DNA of 64,000 nucleotides from Actinobacteria bacterium UBA6100 (GCA_002423585.1 DIWS01000009.1:478-64477); one strand, 5' to 3'. Counted from the stretch's first letter, positions 43,077 through 52,024 are shown. The notes: generated by a model from the letters alone, not told the origin. Program-made: numbers and translations.

Positions 43077-43960
43077 AGGAACACACCCATGACCACGGGC
43101 CGCTCGCGGGAGCCGAGGAGATCGTCCGCATCTCGTGCATCCGCCACACCTACGAGGACGGCACATCCGTGCACCTGTGCGGCCTCGACTTCCTTGCGCA
43201 TACCGGCGCACGCATCGCCGTGCTCGGCCCCAATGGCGCAGGGAAGACGACGATGCTCTTCCACATCCTCGGCCTGCTGAGGAGCCAGGAGGGCGAGGTG
43301 AAGGTGTTCGGCGTGTCACCCGCCGATGAGTGGCCCTCGATCCGCCGGCGCATCGGCGTGGTGCTGCAGAACGTGGACGAGCAGCTGCTCGCGCCCACCG
43401 TGATCGACGATGTGGCGTTCTCGCCCCGTCAGTATGGCCTGAGCGAGCCGGAGGCACTCGAACGTGCCCACCGGGCGCTCGGCCTGCTCGGCATCGAACA
43501 ACTCGCAGACCGGGTCCCGCACGGCCTCTCGGGTGGCGAGAAACGCAAGGTGGCGCTCGCCGGTGCGCTCGTCATGGATCCGGAACTGCTGGTGCTCGAC
43601 GAGCCGTTCGAGGGCCTCGACCCGACCTCGCGCACCGCGCTGCTCGGCCTGATGGGCACGCTCGCCACCGAGCGGGGGATGACCATCGTCATGTCGACGC
43701 ACGACATCGACTCGGTGCCCGAGTTCGCCGACTACGCCTACGTGCTCGCTCCGGGCGGCAGGATCGCACTCTCCGGAACGCCCGAGGAGCTCTTCGCGAG
43801 TGCCGACGTGCTTGCCGAGGGGAACATCGAGCCCCCGATCCTGGCCGAGCTCTTCGCGCGTTTGAAGGAGCGTGACGCCAGCGCTCCCTCGCCGGCCCTC
43901 TCCGTGACCCAAGCGGTTGAGGCGCTCACCGCCTGGAAGGGCTGCCCCGAACCGCGCTAG
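43073..43960 (+). CDS. cbiO: ECF transporter ATPase CbiO
   Basis: 295 aa. A His-rich start (MKEHTHDHG), then the ABC ATPase: Walker A VLGPNGAGKTTMLFHIL, Q-loop VVLQNVDEQLLAPTV (the NPDDQ-type loop), signature LSGGEKRKVALAGAL, Walker B LLVLDEPFEGLD, switch His in MSTHDID. ATG overlaps the cbiQ stop (ATGA). Ends 11 bases from the convergent DegV gene. Confidence 0.95.
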   Translation: MKEHTHDHGPLAGAEEIVRISCIRHTYEDGTSVHLCGLDFLAHTGARIAVLGPNGAGKTTMLFHILGLLRSQEGEVKVFGVSPADEWPSIRRRIGVVLQNVDEQLLAPTVIDDVAFSPRQYGLSEPEALERAHRALGLLGIEQLADRVPHGLSGGEKRKVALAGALVMDPELLVLDEPFEGLDPTSRTALLGLMGTLATERGMTIVMSTHDIDSVPEFADYAYVLAPGGRIALSGTPEELFASADVLAEGNIEPPILAELFARLKERDASAPSPALSVTQAVEALTAWKGCPEPR

Positions 43961-43971
43961 GCGGGTGCCCC

Positions 43972-44832
43972 CTAGCGCAGCGGCTCGATGGTCTCGTAGG
44001 CGAGGCCGACCGCCGGACCTACGTGTATCGACACGGCTGCACCGACCAGCACGATCGGCACGGGCCCACCGACGATCGGCTCGATCAGCTCGCGTGCGAA
44101 GCGGGCAGCTGCATCCACCTCCGCGATCACCTGCACCACGGCGCGCTTGAGCCCGCACCGGGCGACGTCTGCCCGCATGAGAGCCGCCATCTTCATGAGC
44201 GCCTTATGCTGCGAGCGCACGACCGCTGCCACGCCCGTGCTGCCGTCCGAGGCGGTGAGGATCGGCGAGATCCTGAGGATGCTGCCCACCAGCGACGCAG
44301 CGCCGAGCAGGCGACCACCATGCCGGAGATGCTCGAGGCTGACCGGAGAGAAGAGGAATCGCGAGCGGGCGACCGATGCGAGCGCCGCGGCTTCGCACTC
44401 CTCGAGACTCCCGCCCGAGGCCGCGCATTCGGCGGCGGCCAGCACCGCGAAGCCCTCCTGCATCGAGTTGGACTTCGAGTCGACGAGAGCGATACGGGCC
44501 GACGGGTGGCTCTCGCGCACGAGCGATGCACCCAGGTCAGCGGCCTGAAAAGTACCGCTGAGCTTCGCCGAGATCAGCACAGCGATCGCGTCGTCGCCGG
44601 CCTCGACGACCTCGCCGAAGACCTGAGCGAACTCCTCGGGAACGGGCTGGGACGTGGTGGGCAGCACTGTTGCCGTAACCAGTCGCTGATGAAGTGCGGC
44701 CAGATCGACCTCGGTCTCGGGGGTGCTCAGACCGTTCTCGTTCACGTGGATCGGAACCACATGGATGCCGAGCCTCAGGAGATCGTCCAGCGGCAGCGCG
44801 TTCGCGGAATCGGTGATCGTGACTACTCCCAC
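43972..44832 (-). CDS. DegV family fatty-acid-binding protein (FakB-like)
   Basis: 286 aa from a GTG with GGGAGG. N-terminal VVTITDSANALPLDDLLRLGIHVVPI, then TSQPVPEEFAQVF, VLISAKLSGTFQAADLGAS, VDSKSNSMQEGFAVLAAA and a C-terminal HVGPAVGLAYE, all DegV/FakB landmarks. Binds a fatty acid and presents it to a FakA-type kinase; no fakA is nearby. Confidence 0.92.
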   Translation of the reverse strand: MGVVTITDSANALPLDDLLRLGIHVVPIHVNENGLSTPETEVDLAALHQRLVTATVLPTTSQPVPEEFAQVFGEVVEAGDDAIAVLISAKLSGTFQAADLGASLVRESHPSARIALVDSKSNSMQEGFAVLAAAECAASGGSLEECEAAALASVARSRFLFSPVSLEHLRHGGRLLGAASLVGSILRISPILTASDGSTGVAAVVRSQHKALMKMAALMRADVARCGLKRAVVQVIAEVDAAARFARELIEPIVGGPVPIVLVGAAVSIHVGPAVGLAYETIEPLR

Positions 44833-44887
44833 TGTGCCTCCCGGTATCCGATTCTGCGGGCGCTCCCGCAGGACTACATGCCGTGCC

Positions 44888-45133
44888 CTACCCCTCCATC
44901 GGGAAGATGGCCGCGATCGCCTCGCGCGCCACCACGATGAACTCCGGAGACGCCACCAGGCGATCGTCCTCGACACGGTGGATCGATGCGTTCGTGATCG
45001 CGTAGAAGTCCTTGTTCTTGCTGTTGAGCGAATCGGACAGACGCGAACCCTCGAGAATGTGCATGTCGCCCTCGATGCGGTGGTCCTTGGTGATGATCAT
45101 GACGCGGATGGTGTCCTTCTTGATGACCGCCAT
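44888..45133 (-). CDS. Small DUF6812-like (Sm-fold-like) protein
   Basis: 81 aa: KDTIRVMIITKDHRIEGDMHIL, RLSDSLNSKNKDFYAITNASIHR, SPEFIVVAREAIAAIFPMEG. The beta-rich pattern resembles small Sm/Hfq-like DUF6812 proteins found in Coriobacteriia and other anaerobes; function unknown. An alternative overlapping frame is a shadow. 55 bases beyond the degV start. Confidence 0.75.
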   Translation of the reverse strand: MAVIKKDTIRVMIITKDHRIEGDMHILEGSRLSDSLNSKNKDFYAITNASIHRVEDDRLVASPEFIVVAREAIAAIFPMEG

Positions 45134-45204
45134 GCTCTTTGCCTCCCGGCTCGCTGGGACTTCCGCCTGACTCAGACCACACCTTCGCGCGGCATAGTCA
45201 GTTT

Positions 45205-45573
45205 CTACCCGCCCGGCGCCATCTCGGCCACGCGGAACGCGACGATCCGTCGGATGAGGTCGACCGGCAGTGGCTCTTCAAGCGGGAACTGCACTGAGCC
45301 CTTCCCCGTCTTGTAGGCCTTCAGATCGCCCTTGAACGCCTCCATCCCGCTCGGTGCCGGATAGAGCCCTACGTGCTTCTCGTAGCCGGCGAAGTGCACC
45401 AGATGCTTCCCGCCGAGGTCGAACGTGGGGATCGCGTAGCTTATGGTCTCGGTGGCGTCGGGCGCGAGCTCGTGGACCAGCGCTCGCAGCTCCTCCAGAG
45501 CACGCTGTGTCTCGACAGAGAACTCCGCGATGTACTCGTCGATCGACGTTGCCGTAGAGCGAGCGGGCATCAC
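45205..45573 (-). CDS. DUF1801 / YdhG-like protein
   Basis: 122 aa. TSIDEYIAEFSVETQRALEELRALVHELAPDATE, SYAIPTFDLGGKHLVHFAGYEKHVGLYPAPSG and a conserved end. These small proteins are annotated as iron-chaperone-like (frataxin-fold) but the role is unproven. Two more DUF1801-type genes occur at 50.0 and 61.7 kb. Followed 3 bases later by the 45577-46143 gene's stop on the same strand. Confidence 0.88.
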   Translation of the reverse strand: MMPARSTATSIDEYIAEFSVETQRALEELRALVHELAPDATETISYAIPTFDLGGKHLVHFAGYEKHVGLYPAPSGMEAFKGDLKAYKTGKGSVQFPLEEPLPVDLIRRIVAFRVAEMAPGG

Positions 45574-45576
45574 AGA

Positions 45577-46143
45577 TCACCTCCGGTGGTTCCCGAGAAC
45601 GATGACGGTCCGCTCCCGGTGGTTCAAGACGAGATAGAGCGTGGCGCCGCCTTCCCGGGCTGTGGCAAGGAACATGCCAGCTGTCTCCCCGTCATGCACT
45701 TCCCGGCCGTGCTCTCCTGACTCGAGTGCGGCGACCAACTCCTTGAAAGAGAGCGTATGCCCCGCGACGAGGTGGCCGCTCACGTCAGACGCGACCTCGG
45801 CGACGCCCGCAAACGCGACCTTCTGGTGGGTCAACTGCTGGTCGAGCGGGTCGGCCGACAGCGGGAGCGCATAAAGCAGCCAGGGGCCGGCTTCGGCCAT
45901 GCGGGTCCTGATGGCATCGTCCACCGAGTACGCGAATGCCCGCTGCCCCGCCACCGCCTCAACCGAGCGCAGGAATCGCATCCCCACGACCCGGTTACCG
46001 TCCGTGAGCAACCTGTCCGTGGGAAAACCAGGCTCCTCGACCTGCGCGAGTTCGAAGCTCAGGAACGCGTAGCCTTCCTTGAGGAAGTGGAACCGCGAGG
46101 AGCAGGTGAACCATTCGGCGTAGTTCGCGATGCTCGGGACCAT
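45577..46143 (-). CDS. Hypothetical protein
   Basis: 188 aa from MVPSIANYAEWFTCSSRFHF; the longer frame upstream belongs to the shadow of the racemase gene. Mixed alpha/beta, no membrane helix, with QVEEPGFPTDRLLTDGNRVVGM and a C-terminal ATLYLVLNHRERTVIVLGN. It overlaps nothing but lies 1 base from the racemase stop, so likely co-transcribed. I do not recognise the family. Confidence 0.65.
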   Translation of the reverse strand: MVPSIANYAEWFTCSSRFHFLKEGYAFLSFELAQVEEPGFPTDRLLTDGNRVVGMRFLRSVEAVAGQRAFAYSVDDAIRTRMAEAGPWLLYALPLSADPLDQQLTHQKVAFAGVAEVASDVSGHLVAGHTLSFKELVAALESGEHGREVHDGETAGMFLATAREGGATLYLVLNHRERTVIVLGNHRR

Positions 46144-46144
46144 G

Positions 46145-46843
46145 TCAGTCCTCGGCGAGCGCGAACGCCACAGCGGCGGCGGCGTGAAGCCTCCCGGTGT
46201 CGAACAGCGGCACCGGTGAATCATCCGCGGTGACGAGCAGCGGTATCTCGGTGCAGCCGAGAACGATGCCCCCGGCGCCCGCGGACACGAGGCGTCCGAT
46301 GATCTCGCGGAAGCGCGCGCGGGAGTCCTCGTCGAACACGCCGCAACAGAGCTCCGTGTAGATGACGCGGTTCACGAACTCGCGGTCCTCGGACTCGGGA
46401 ACGAGCACCTCGAGGCCGAAGCGTTCGGCCAGCCGCGTGCGATAGAAGTCCTGCTCCATCGTGAAGCGCGTACCGAGCAGGCCCACCGTGCCGATCCCGT
46501 GACGCACGATCTCCTCGCCCGTGGCATCGGCGATGTGCAACAGCGGGAGGGAGACGGCGTCTGCCACACGATCGGCCGAGATGTGCATCGTGTTGGTGGC
46601 GATCACCACACAGTCGGCGCCCGCGGCCTCGAGCGCGCGGGCGGCATCGACCATCGCGTCTCCCGCCTCGTCCCAGCGGCCACCGTTCTGCAACTCCGCG
46701 ATGTCGTGGAAGTCCACGCTCAGCAGCACCATGCGTGCCGAATGGAGCCCACCGAGACGCTCCTTCACGCCCTCGTTGATGAGCCGGTAGTACGGGACGG
46801 TGGACTCCCAGCTCATGCCACCGATGATGCCGATCGTCTTCAT
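46145..46843 (-). CDS. Aspartate/glutamate racemase family protein
   Basis: 232 aa. MKTIGIIGGMSWESTVPYYRLINEGV, VIATNTMHISADRV and GIVLGCTEIPLLV. The second catalytic Cys is present; at the first position there is Thr-Asn-Thr as in E. coli YgeA, an L-Asp/Glu racemase that uses Thr/Cys. Start supported by AGAGGGG. Supplies D-amino acids or racemises a related acid. Confidence 0.9.
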   Translation of the reverse strand: MKTIGIIGGMSWESTVPYYRLINEGVKERLGGLHSARMVLLSVDFHDIAELQNGGRWDEAGDAMVDAARALEAAGADCVVIATNTMHISADRVADAVSLPLLHIADATGEEIVRHGIGTVGLLGTRFTMEQDFYRTRLAERFGLEVLVPESEDREFVNRVIYTELCCGVFDEDSRARFREIIGRLVSAGAGGIVLGCTEIPLLVTADDSPVPLFDTGRLHAAAAVAFALAED

Positions 46844-46957
46844 CGGATCCCCTCTTCCTGACCTCGAGAATCCTTCGCTCACGGCCGAGTGTAACGCAGC
46901 TGCCCGGCTGCGCTACACTCCCACCAACGGCAGGCTGTGCACGTCGAGGAGGATCAC

Positions 46958-47767
46958 ATGAAGGCAGCGGGCAAGACGATCGCGGTCACCGGTGGAGGCA
47001 ACGGCATCGGACGGCAACTGGTCCTTGACCTCCTCGGCCGTGGCGCACGCGTCGCGGCTCTCGACATCAGCGAGGGCGGGCTGGCGGAGACGGCAGCGCT
47101 CGCGGGCGACAAGGGCGACCGGCTCTCGACCCACGTGGCGGACATCACCGACCGCGAAGCGGTCGAGGCACTGCCCGCGGTCATCATCGCCGAACACGGC
47201 CAGATCGATGGCATCATCAACTGCGCGGGCATCATCCAGCCGTTCGTCAAGGTGAACGAGCTCGACTACGCCGCGATCGAGCGTGTGATGAACGTGAACT
47301 TCTGGGGCGTCATGAACATGACGAAGGCGTTCCTGCCGCATCTGCTCGAGCGCCCTGCCGCGCACATCGTGAACATCTCGAGCATGGGCGGCTTCCTTCC
47401 CGTGCCCGGGCAGTCGGTCTACGGCGCCTCGAAGGCGGCCGTGAAACTACTCACCGAGGCGCTCCATTCGGAACTCATGGAGACCAACGTGTCGGTGACG
47501 GTCGTGTTCCCCGGCGCGATCGCGACGGACATCTCCAAGAACTCCGGCATCGATGCGCCCGGCGTGGACGAGGCGGGCGACGCCCCGAAGTTCAAGATGA
47601 CGCTGCCCGCGGATGCGGCGCGGATCATCGTCGACGCGATGGAGTCGGACGCATATCGGGTCTGCGTGGGCAGCGACTCGAAGATGATGGACCGCCTCTG
47701 CCGGCTCATGCCCGAGCGCGCCGCCGCGATCATCTACAAGCAGATGAAGAGCCTGCTCGACACCTGA
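46958..47767 (+). CDS. Short-chain dehydrogenase/reductase
   Basis: 269 aa from an ATG with GAGGAGG. TGGGNGIGRQLVLDLL (TGxxxGxG cofactor loop), INCAGII (NxAG), catalytic Ser in VNISSMGGFL and YGASKAAVKLL (YxxxK). NAD(P)-dependent oxidoreductase of unknown substrate; the long C-terminal tail (about 190-269) resembles DltE/FabG-like lipid or acyl reductases. Divergent from the racemase gene. Confidence 0.93.
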   Translation: MKAAGKTIAVTGGGNGIGRQLVLDLLGRGARVAALDISEGGLAETAALAGDKGDRLSTHVADITDREAVEALPAVIIAEHGQIDGIINCAGIIQPFVKVNELDYAAIERVMNVNFWGVMNMTKAFLPHLLERPAAHIVNISSMGGFLPVPGQSVYGASKAAVKLLTEALHSELMETNVSVTVVFPGAIATDISKNSGIDAPGVDEAGDAPKFKMTLPADAARIIVDAMESDAYRVCVGSDSKMMDRLCRLMPERAAAIIYKQMKSLLDT

Positions 47768-47791
47768 CGCATCGCGCAGGTGGTTGGCACG

Positions 47792-47938
47792 TCAGCCGGG
47801 ACAGATGACGAGTGACGCGATGTACGCGATGTGGCCCCCGAGGAGCACCGCGCCCTCCCGTCGGCTCAGGACCCACCCTCGCCGCAGGAGCGGCAACAGT
47901 ACCAGCCCGCCGAGGACGAGCCCTGTGTCCAGCAGCAT
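47792..47938 (-). pseudogene. Possible C-terminal remnant of a Na+/Ca2+ antiporter
   Basis: A 48-codon frame, MLLDTGLVLGGLVLLPLLRRG followed by WVLSRREGAVLLGGHIAYIASLVICPG. The pattern, a last helix with GW.LSR.EGA.LL..Y..Y, is that of the C-terminus of CaCA/YrbG-type antiporters (W-x-[IV]-[ST]-R-x-E-G). An in-frame TGA lies three codons upstream, so nothing longer is encoded. A relic between the SDR gene and the HAAS gene; could also be chance. Confidence 0.35.
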
Positions 47939-47966
47939 CGGCCCTCAGGCGGGGGTCGCCGAACGG

Positions 47967-49334
47967 TTACGCGAACGCGAACAGCGGTGGGAAGACGATA
48001 ACGACGATCGCCGCCCACACAGCGTACACTGGCACGTAATCCGTCTGCCACTTCTCGAGACTCCCGAACGAGCCGTGGCCTCGCATGAAGCGCACGTAGA
48101 GCACGGCCGACCAGGCAAGGTTCACGAGCAGGATCACGTTCTCTCCGAGCGCAGCCACGCGGTTGGGCGTGAAGCCGAACTCGGATATGCGCGCCGCGAT
48201 CGCCCACAGTGCGACCACATCGGCCAGAAGCGCGCTCACCACGAGGACGATCTGCAGGACGTCGAAGAAGCCCGGAGGCGACTGCGGGTCACGGGCCGAG
48301 ACCGAGTAGAGAAGCAGGCCGAGGACGATCACCAGGAGCAGATCGAAGGCGATGAGCACGTCGCGATCGATGTCGATGGCGCGCCCCGTGAGCAGCATCG
48401 TGCCCAGGAACGTCACGAGGACTGCCGCGAACAGCGGCGTGAACAGACGCGTCAGCACCGGCGCCATGTTCTCGATGACGCTCTGCTTGGCCTCCACCAG
48501 CCATGAGGCGATAACGACCGCGCCGACCGCGCCGCACGGCAGGAGCCATGACTCGAAGAACGGCTCGATGTCCATGCCGATGGCCTGGAAGATCATCGCC
48601 ATGAAGGCCACCAGTACGCCCCCGCCAAGAGCGATGAGCACGTAGTAGATGAACAACTCGCCCGAGAAGCGGATGAAGTCCATTCGGCCACCGACCTCAC
48701 GCCACCGCTCGCCGGCGTACGCGATGCCCACGACGAGCCAGAGCGCGATGGGCAGGTGCAGTGCCGCCAGCCCCTCGGTGCTACCGCCCGCCGCGAACGG
48801 ATAGACGTTCACGATCACGCCGGCCACGACGAACGCCAGCGCCAGCCATCGGACGACCGACGTGCCGAGGTGCCGCTTCCACACGAAATAACCCGCGAGC
48901 AGCGGGAACACGAAGAGGCTCACGTTGCGGGCGTAGAAGGCGGCCTCGGCGTCCATGTCCAACCCGAAGAGGGCCGGCAGCTTGACGAGGATGGCCGCAG
49001 TGATCGCCAGGCCGAACGCGACGAGCGCGTCGGTACGGGCCGTCGCCCGAGGCTCTTCCGCATCGGGAGTCAGGACGAGTTGCTTCCAGAGACGCTCCGA
49101 ATACTCGTGCGCGAACTCCCGTGAGAGCGCGTCCAGGGCGCCGATGCGTTTGACGGCCACGAGGAACGCCTCATCGGCGTCCAGCCCCGCGTCGATGAGC
49201 GAGGCCACCTGCTCGCGCAGATGGTCCTCGAGTTCGGCGATGTCGACGGCGTGGATCGCCTGTCGGCGGCGGAGGTACTCCCGCCACTGACCGATCCGTT
49301 CCTCGAGTACGTCGCTGTGTTCGGTGTTCGGCAT
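47967..49334 (-). CDS. Membrane protein with N-terminal HAAS/permease-prefix domain
   Basis: 455 aa. Residues about 1-85 form the helical HAAS domain (EERIGQWREYLRRRQAIHAVDIAELEDHLREQ) often found with PadR regulators; the rest has about ten membrane helices and no known transporter motif. It starts 4 bases after the padR stop, an arrangement seen in many PadR-HAAS pairs, where HAAS proteins are thought to take part in sigma or PadR signalling. Product function unknown. Confidence 0.85.
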   Translation of the reverse strand: MPNTEHSDVLEERIGQWREYLRRRQAIHAVDIAELEDHLREQVASLIDAGLDADEAFLVAVKRIGALDALSREFAHEYSERLWKQLVLTPDAEEPRATARTDALVAFGLAITAAILVKLPALFGLDMDAEAAFYARNVSLFVFPLLAGYFVWKRHLGTSVVRWLALAFVVAGVIVNVYPFAAGGSTEGLAALHLPIALWLVVGIAYAGERWREVGGRMDFIRFSGELFIYYVLIALGGGVLVAFMAMIFQAIGMDIEPFFESWLLPCGAVGAVVIASWLVEAKQSVIENMAPVLTRLFTPLFAAVLVTFLGTMLLTGRAIDIDRDVLIAFDLLLVIVLGLLLYSVSARDPQSPPGFFDVLQIVLVVSALLADVVALWAIAARISEFGFTPNRVAALGENVILLVNLAWSAVLYVRFMRGHGSFGSLEKWQTDYVPVYAVWAAIVVIVFPPLFAFA

Positions 49335-49338
49335 GGTC

Positions 49339-49716
49339 TCAGGCTCCTTGCGTGAGCGGGACGGCGTTCAGGATGCCGGGCTTGAGGGCGGTCATCTGCC
49401 AGATGCCGCGCAGGGTGGCGTCAACCGCCTGCCACTGCGTCCGCTGCTCGTCCAGCTGCGCCCTGCCAAGGGCTGTGATCCGGTAGTACTTGCGACGACG
49501 GCCGCTGTCGGCGATCTCCCATCGCGCCTCGACGTAGCCGAGGCGTCCGAGCCGGTGCAGCACCGGGTAGAGCATGCCGTCCGTCCATTCGAGACGCCCA
49601 CCGGAAAGCTCCCGCACGCGCTGGAGGATCGCGTAGCCGTAGCTGTCCTCCTCGGCGAGGATCGCCAGCACGATGGGAGTGGATGACGCGGCTATCAGGT
49701 CCTTGTTGATCTCCAT
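49339..49716 (-). CDS. PadR-family transcriptional regulator
   Basis: 125 aa: STPIVLAILAEEDSYGYAILQRV, RLEWTDGMLYPVLHRLGRLGYVEARWE, RRRKYYRITALGRAQLDEQ. The winged helix plus C-terminal dimerisation helix of PadR-s1. Controls the adjacent HAAS membrane protein, probably also itself via the operator upstream. Confidence 0.94.
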   Translation of the reverse strand: MEINKDLIAASSTPIVLAILAEEDSYGYAILQRVRELSGGRLEWTDGMLYPVLHRLGRLGYVEARWEIADSGRRRKYYRITALGRAQLDEQRTQWQAVDATLRGIWQMTALKPGILNAVPLTQGA

Positions 49717-49759
49717 GGTTCCGTCCGTCGAAGCGTTGCAGATGACCGTGGCAGGTCAG

Positions 49760-49794
49760 TACATAGCAGCACTATACAATGTAGTTCTATGTAT
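49760..49794 (-). promoter_or_regulatory. Inverted repeats in the padR promoter
   Basis: TACATAG (49760) and CTATGTA (49787) form a perfect 7-bp inverted repeat with a 20-bp spacer, and ATACA (49774) / TGTAT (49790) a second overlapping one. PadR operators are usually ATGT/ACAT-containing repeats in the promoter of padR itself, so this is a plausible autoregulatory site 45-78 bp from the padR start. Confidence 0.5.
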
Positions 49795-50047
49795 GTCATC
49801 CGCGAATCCATCGCACGTGAACCGCGCCCGCCGAGGGAGGGTTGCGATGCCCCGGTACGGAGTCATCGTCTACGCGTAGGCACCGGCCGATCCGGTGACG
49901 CTCACACCCGAGCGCCTCGCGGTGCTCGTCCGGTACCCGGCTCTCGCACAGGACCCCGCCGGATAGGCGTCGAAGAGTGTAAGAAGGCCGAGGGTCGCGG
50001 GTAGGCGTTCGGCCCTGCCGGGCCGGCCCGCGCATCGCCGGTGCGGA
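49795..50047. other. Intergenic stretch without a recognised gene
   Basis: Between the padR operator and the stop of the 50048 gene. A GGGAGGG site precedes a 10-codon plus-strand ORF (49850-49882), too short to support. GC-rich short hairpins near 50010-50035 (GCCCTGCCGGGC) may act as a terminator for the 50048 gene. No other signal seen. Confidence 0.5.
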
Positions 50048-50467
50048 CTACCCGTATGCCTGTTTGATGCGCGCATAGCTGTCCGCGACCAGCTCCTCGA
50101 GCACGACGAGGTCGACGTCGGCCAGGCGCTTGATGTAAACGCAGCCCTTCCCGGTGGTGTGCTTGCCGAGTCTGGCCAGCAGCGGTGCCGCTTCCTCCAG
50201 GCTCAGCCCCAGATAGACGGTGATGGCCGCCTTCCGGGAGGCGAAGCCAACCGGGAACCAGTCGCCCTCCTGCCCGCTCGACGACCTGTAGTGAAAGGTA
50301 CCGAAACCGACCACACCCGAATTCCAGACCTCGGGGTCCATGCCGGTCGCTCGCTTCATCAAGGCGAGCAGAGCCGTGCAGTCATCACGGCGGGCATCGT
50401 TGACGATCCCGGCGATGAGATCATCGGCGCTCGCGGTGGTGCGTTGCGTCTTGAGCTCGGCCATCAT
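50048..50467 (-). CDS. DUF1801-type protein
   Basis: 139 aa from ATG-ATG with GAGGAGA upstream. KTQRTTASADDLIAGIVNDARRDDCTALLALMKRATGMDPEVW, VGFGTFHYRSSSGQEGDWFPVGFASRKAAITVYLG, and TGKGCVYIKRLADVDLVVLEELV. Full-length DUF1801 layout; role unknown. Overlaps the GNAT gene by 4 bp (start/stop), forming a three-gene unit with the two acetyltransferase genes. Confidence 0.85.
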   Translation of the reverse strand: MMAELKTQRTTASADDLIAGIVNDARRDDCTALLALMKRATGMDPEVWNSGVVGFGTFHYRSSSGQEGDWFPVGFASRKAAITVYLGLSLEEAAPLLARLGKHTTGKGCVYIKRLADVDLVVLEELVADSYARIKQAYG

Positions 50468-50985
50468 CGAGTCTCCTCTTGCTCCACGGCGCACTCCCTC
50501 AACGATACCCGCTTGCTCCCGCCTCCCACCCACTGTGTGCCCACCTCGACGAAACCGCGGCGCGTGTGGAAACGGTCAGAGGCCATGTTCGCCGGCTCTG
50601 CGTCCACCTCGCAGACGAGGCGGCCCACCCGTCGCCGCCGTGCGAGCCGGAGCAGATCGTCGTAGAGCACATCGGCCAGCCCGGTGCGCTGGTACTCACG
50701 ATCGATCACGACGCGATCGATGTAGATGAAGTCATCGCCCGCCGAATCGAAGAATCGGTAGTTGGGGCTCTCGTAGTCGAGGCCGGGACCGAGAGCGAGC
50801 AGGAATGCCACGATCCGTGGGCCGACTGCACACACGCTGTGGTAGGCAGCGCTCTCGTGCAGCCGCGCGAGCGAGTCATACGCGAGTCTGCTCGTGAAGT
50901 GCTCCCACTCCGCGTTCAGGCGCAGGATGCCATCGAAGTCGGCCGGCTCGGCGGGGCGGATCTTCTCAGCGGCCGACTCAGTCAC
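50464..50985 (-). CDS. GNAT-family N-acetyltransferase
   Basis: 173 aa. IRPAEPADFDGILRLNAEWEHF at the start, the beta-4 strand IYIDRVVIDREYQRTGLADVLYDDL (acetyl-CoA loop, here Q-R-T-G-L-A), LVCEVDAEPANMASDRFHTRRGFVEVG (C-terminal). This resembles the RimI-like group acting on small molecules or peptides. Substrate unknown. Overlaps both neighbours by a few bases. Confidence 0.88.
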   Translation of the reverse strand: MTESAAEKIRPAEPADFDGILRLNAEWEHFTSRLAYDSLARLHESAAYHSVCAVGPRIVAFLLALGPGLDYESPNYRFFDSAGDDFIYIDRVVIDREYQRTGLADVLYDDLLRLARRRRVGRLVCEVDAEPANMASDRFHTRRGFVEVGTQWVGGGSKRVSLRECAVEQEETR

Positions 50986-52024
50986 GGCCGGTCGCCCCTG
51001 GCGACATGCGCATCACCACGCGCTTCGCCCGCTCGGAATCCACGCCCGCCTCCTGCTCGAACCGCTGCCGAAGGTCGGCGTCCCACTCGGACTCTGGCAC
51101 GACCACGAATCCCAGGCCGGCGTAGAAGGGCGCGTTCCACGGCACGTCTCGGTAGGTGGTGAGGGTGACTTCCGAGAAGCCATCCGAGCGCGCCCGGTCC
51201 AGGACGCGGCGAACGAGCGCGGTGCCAACACCGCGGCGGGCATGCTCCGGGAGAACGTCGAGCTCCGCCAGGTGCAGGCGCGCACCGGCGAGCACCACGC
51301 GCGCGAACCCGACGGGCTCGTCGCCGGGCCCGACGGCCACCCACAGCGTGCCCTCACGTCGGGCGGTTGCGAAGACCGACTCGGGGGTCACGGCCTCGAG
51401 CAGGTCCGCCGGGACCTCATCGCCGAACAGCGTCGCCGCCGAGCGCTCGATCGCGGGGAGCAAGGCCACATGCTCCTGCGCCGCCGGGACCACCCGGTAC
51501 GACGCCTCACGGGGTCGGTCCTCCAGATCGAAGCGCCAGTGGCGCGCCCGCATCATCGAGCCCTTGGGGTACTCGACCTCGGCATCACCGAGGTCGCGGA
51601 AGCCCAGTCGGCGACACAGCGCGTTCGACGCGACATTGTCGACCGCCGGAAACGCGTCGACGAATCGATGCCGGTCCCGGGTGCGTGCCTCATCCAGGAG
51701 CAGCCGCGCGGCCGCACCGGCAACACCACGGCCCTGATGCTCGCCGAGAACGTGCCAGCCACACTCCCACTCCGCCGCACCGCCCCACGCCGACTCCCAG
51801 AAGCCGACCCACCCGACCGGCTCCTGTCCCACAAGAATGGTGAACAGGCCGTTCGTCTCGGGATCGGCGTCGAGGTACCGCTCGTGCCGCGCCGCGATCT
51901 TGTCGTCCGCCTCCGGGCCGCCGATGAAGCGGGTCATCGCCTCACTGCCGAGGAGGGCGCGCAGGAGCGGCAGGTCGGCCTCGCCGTACGGCCGGATGCG
52001 CACCTCTTCAGAACTGACATCCAC
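50978..52024 (-). CDS. Tandem GNAT acetyltransferase (two domains)
   Basis: 348 aa from a GTG; another GTG at 52090 would add 22 residues and neither has a strong ribosome site. The first GNAT domain (about 1-155) has HVLGEHQGRGVAGAAARLLLDEA and ASNALCRRLGFRDLG; the second (about 175-345) has ELDVLPEHARRGVGTALVRRVL and APFYAGLGFVVVP. Both keep the Q/RxxGxG/A acetyl-CoA loop. Substrates unknown. Confidence 0.88.
   Translation of the reverse strand: MDVSSEEVRIRPYGEADLPLLRALLGSEAMTRFIGGPEADDKIAARHERYLDADPETNGLFTILVGQEPVGWVGFWESAWGGAAEWECGWHVLGEHQGRGVAGAAARLLLDEARTRDRHRFVDAFPAVDNVASNALCRRLGFRDLGDAEVEYPKGSMMRARHWRFDLEDRPREASYRVVPAAQEHVALLPAIERSAATLFGDEVPADLLEAVTPESVFATARREGTLWVAVGPGDEPVGFARVVLAGARLHLAELDVLPEHARRGVGTALVRRVLDRARSDGFSEVTLTTYRDVPWNAPFYAGLGFVVVPESEWDADLRQRFEQEAGVDSERAKRVVMRMSPGATGRD

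Noticed and set aside
49850..49882. 10-codon ORF after a strong ribosome site
   Set aside because: Too short to distinguish from chance; no conserved leader-peptide pattern such as repeated codons.
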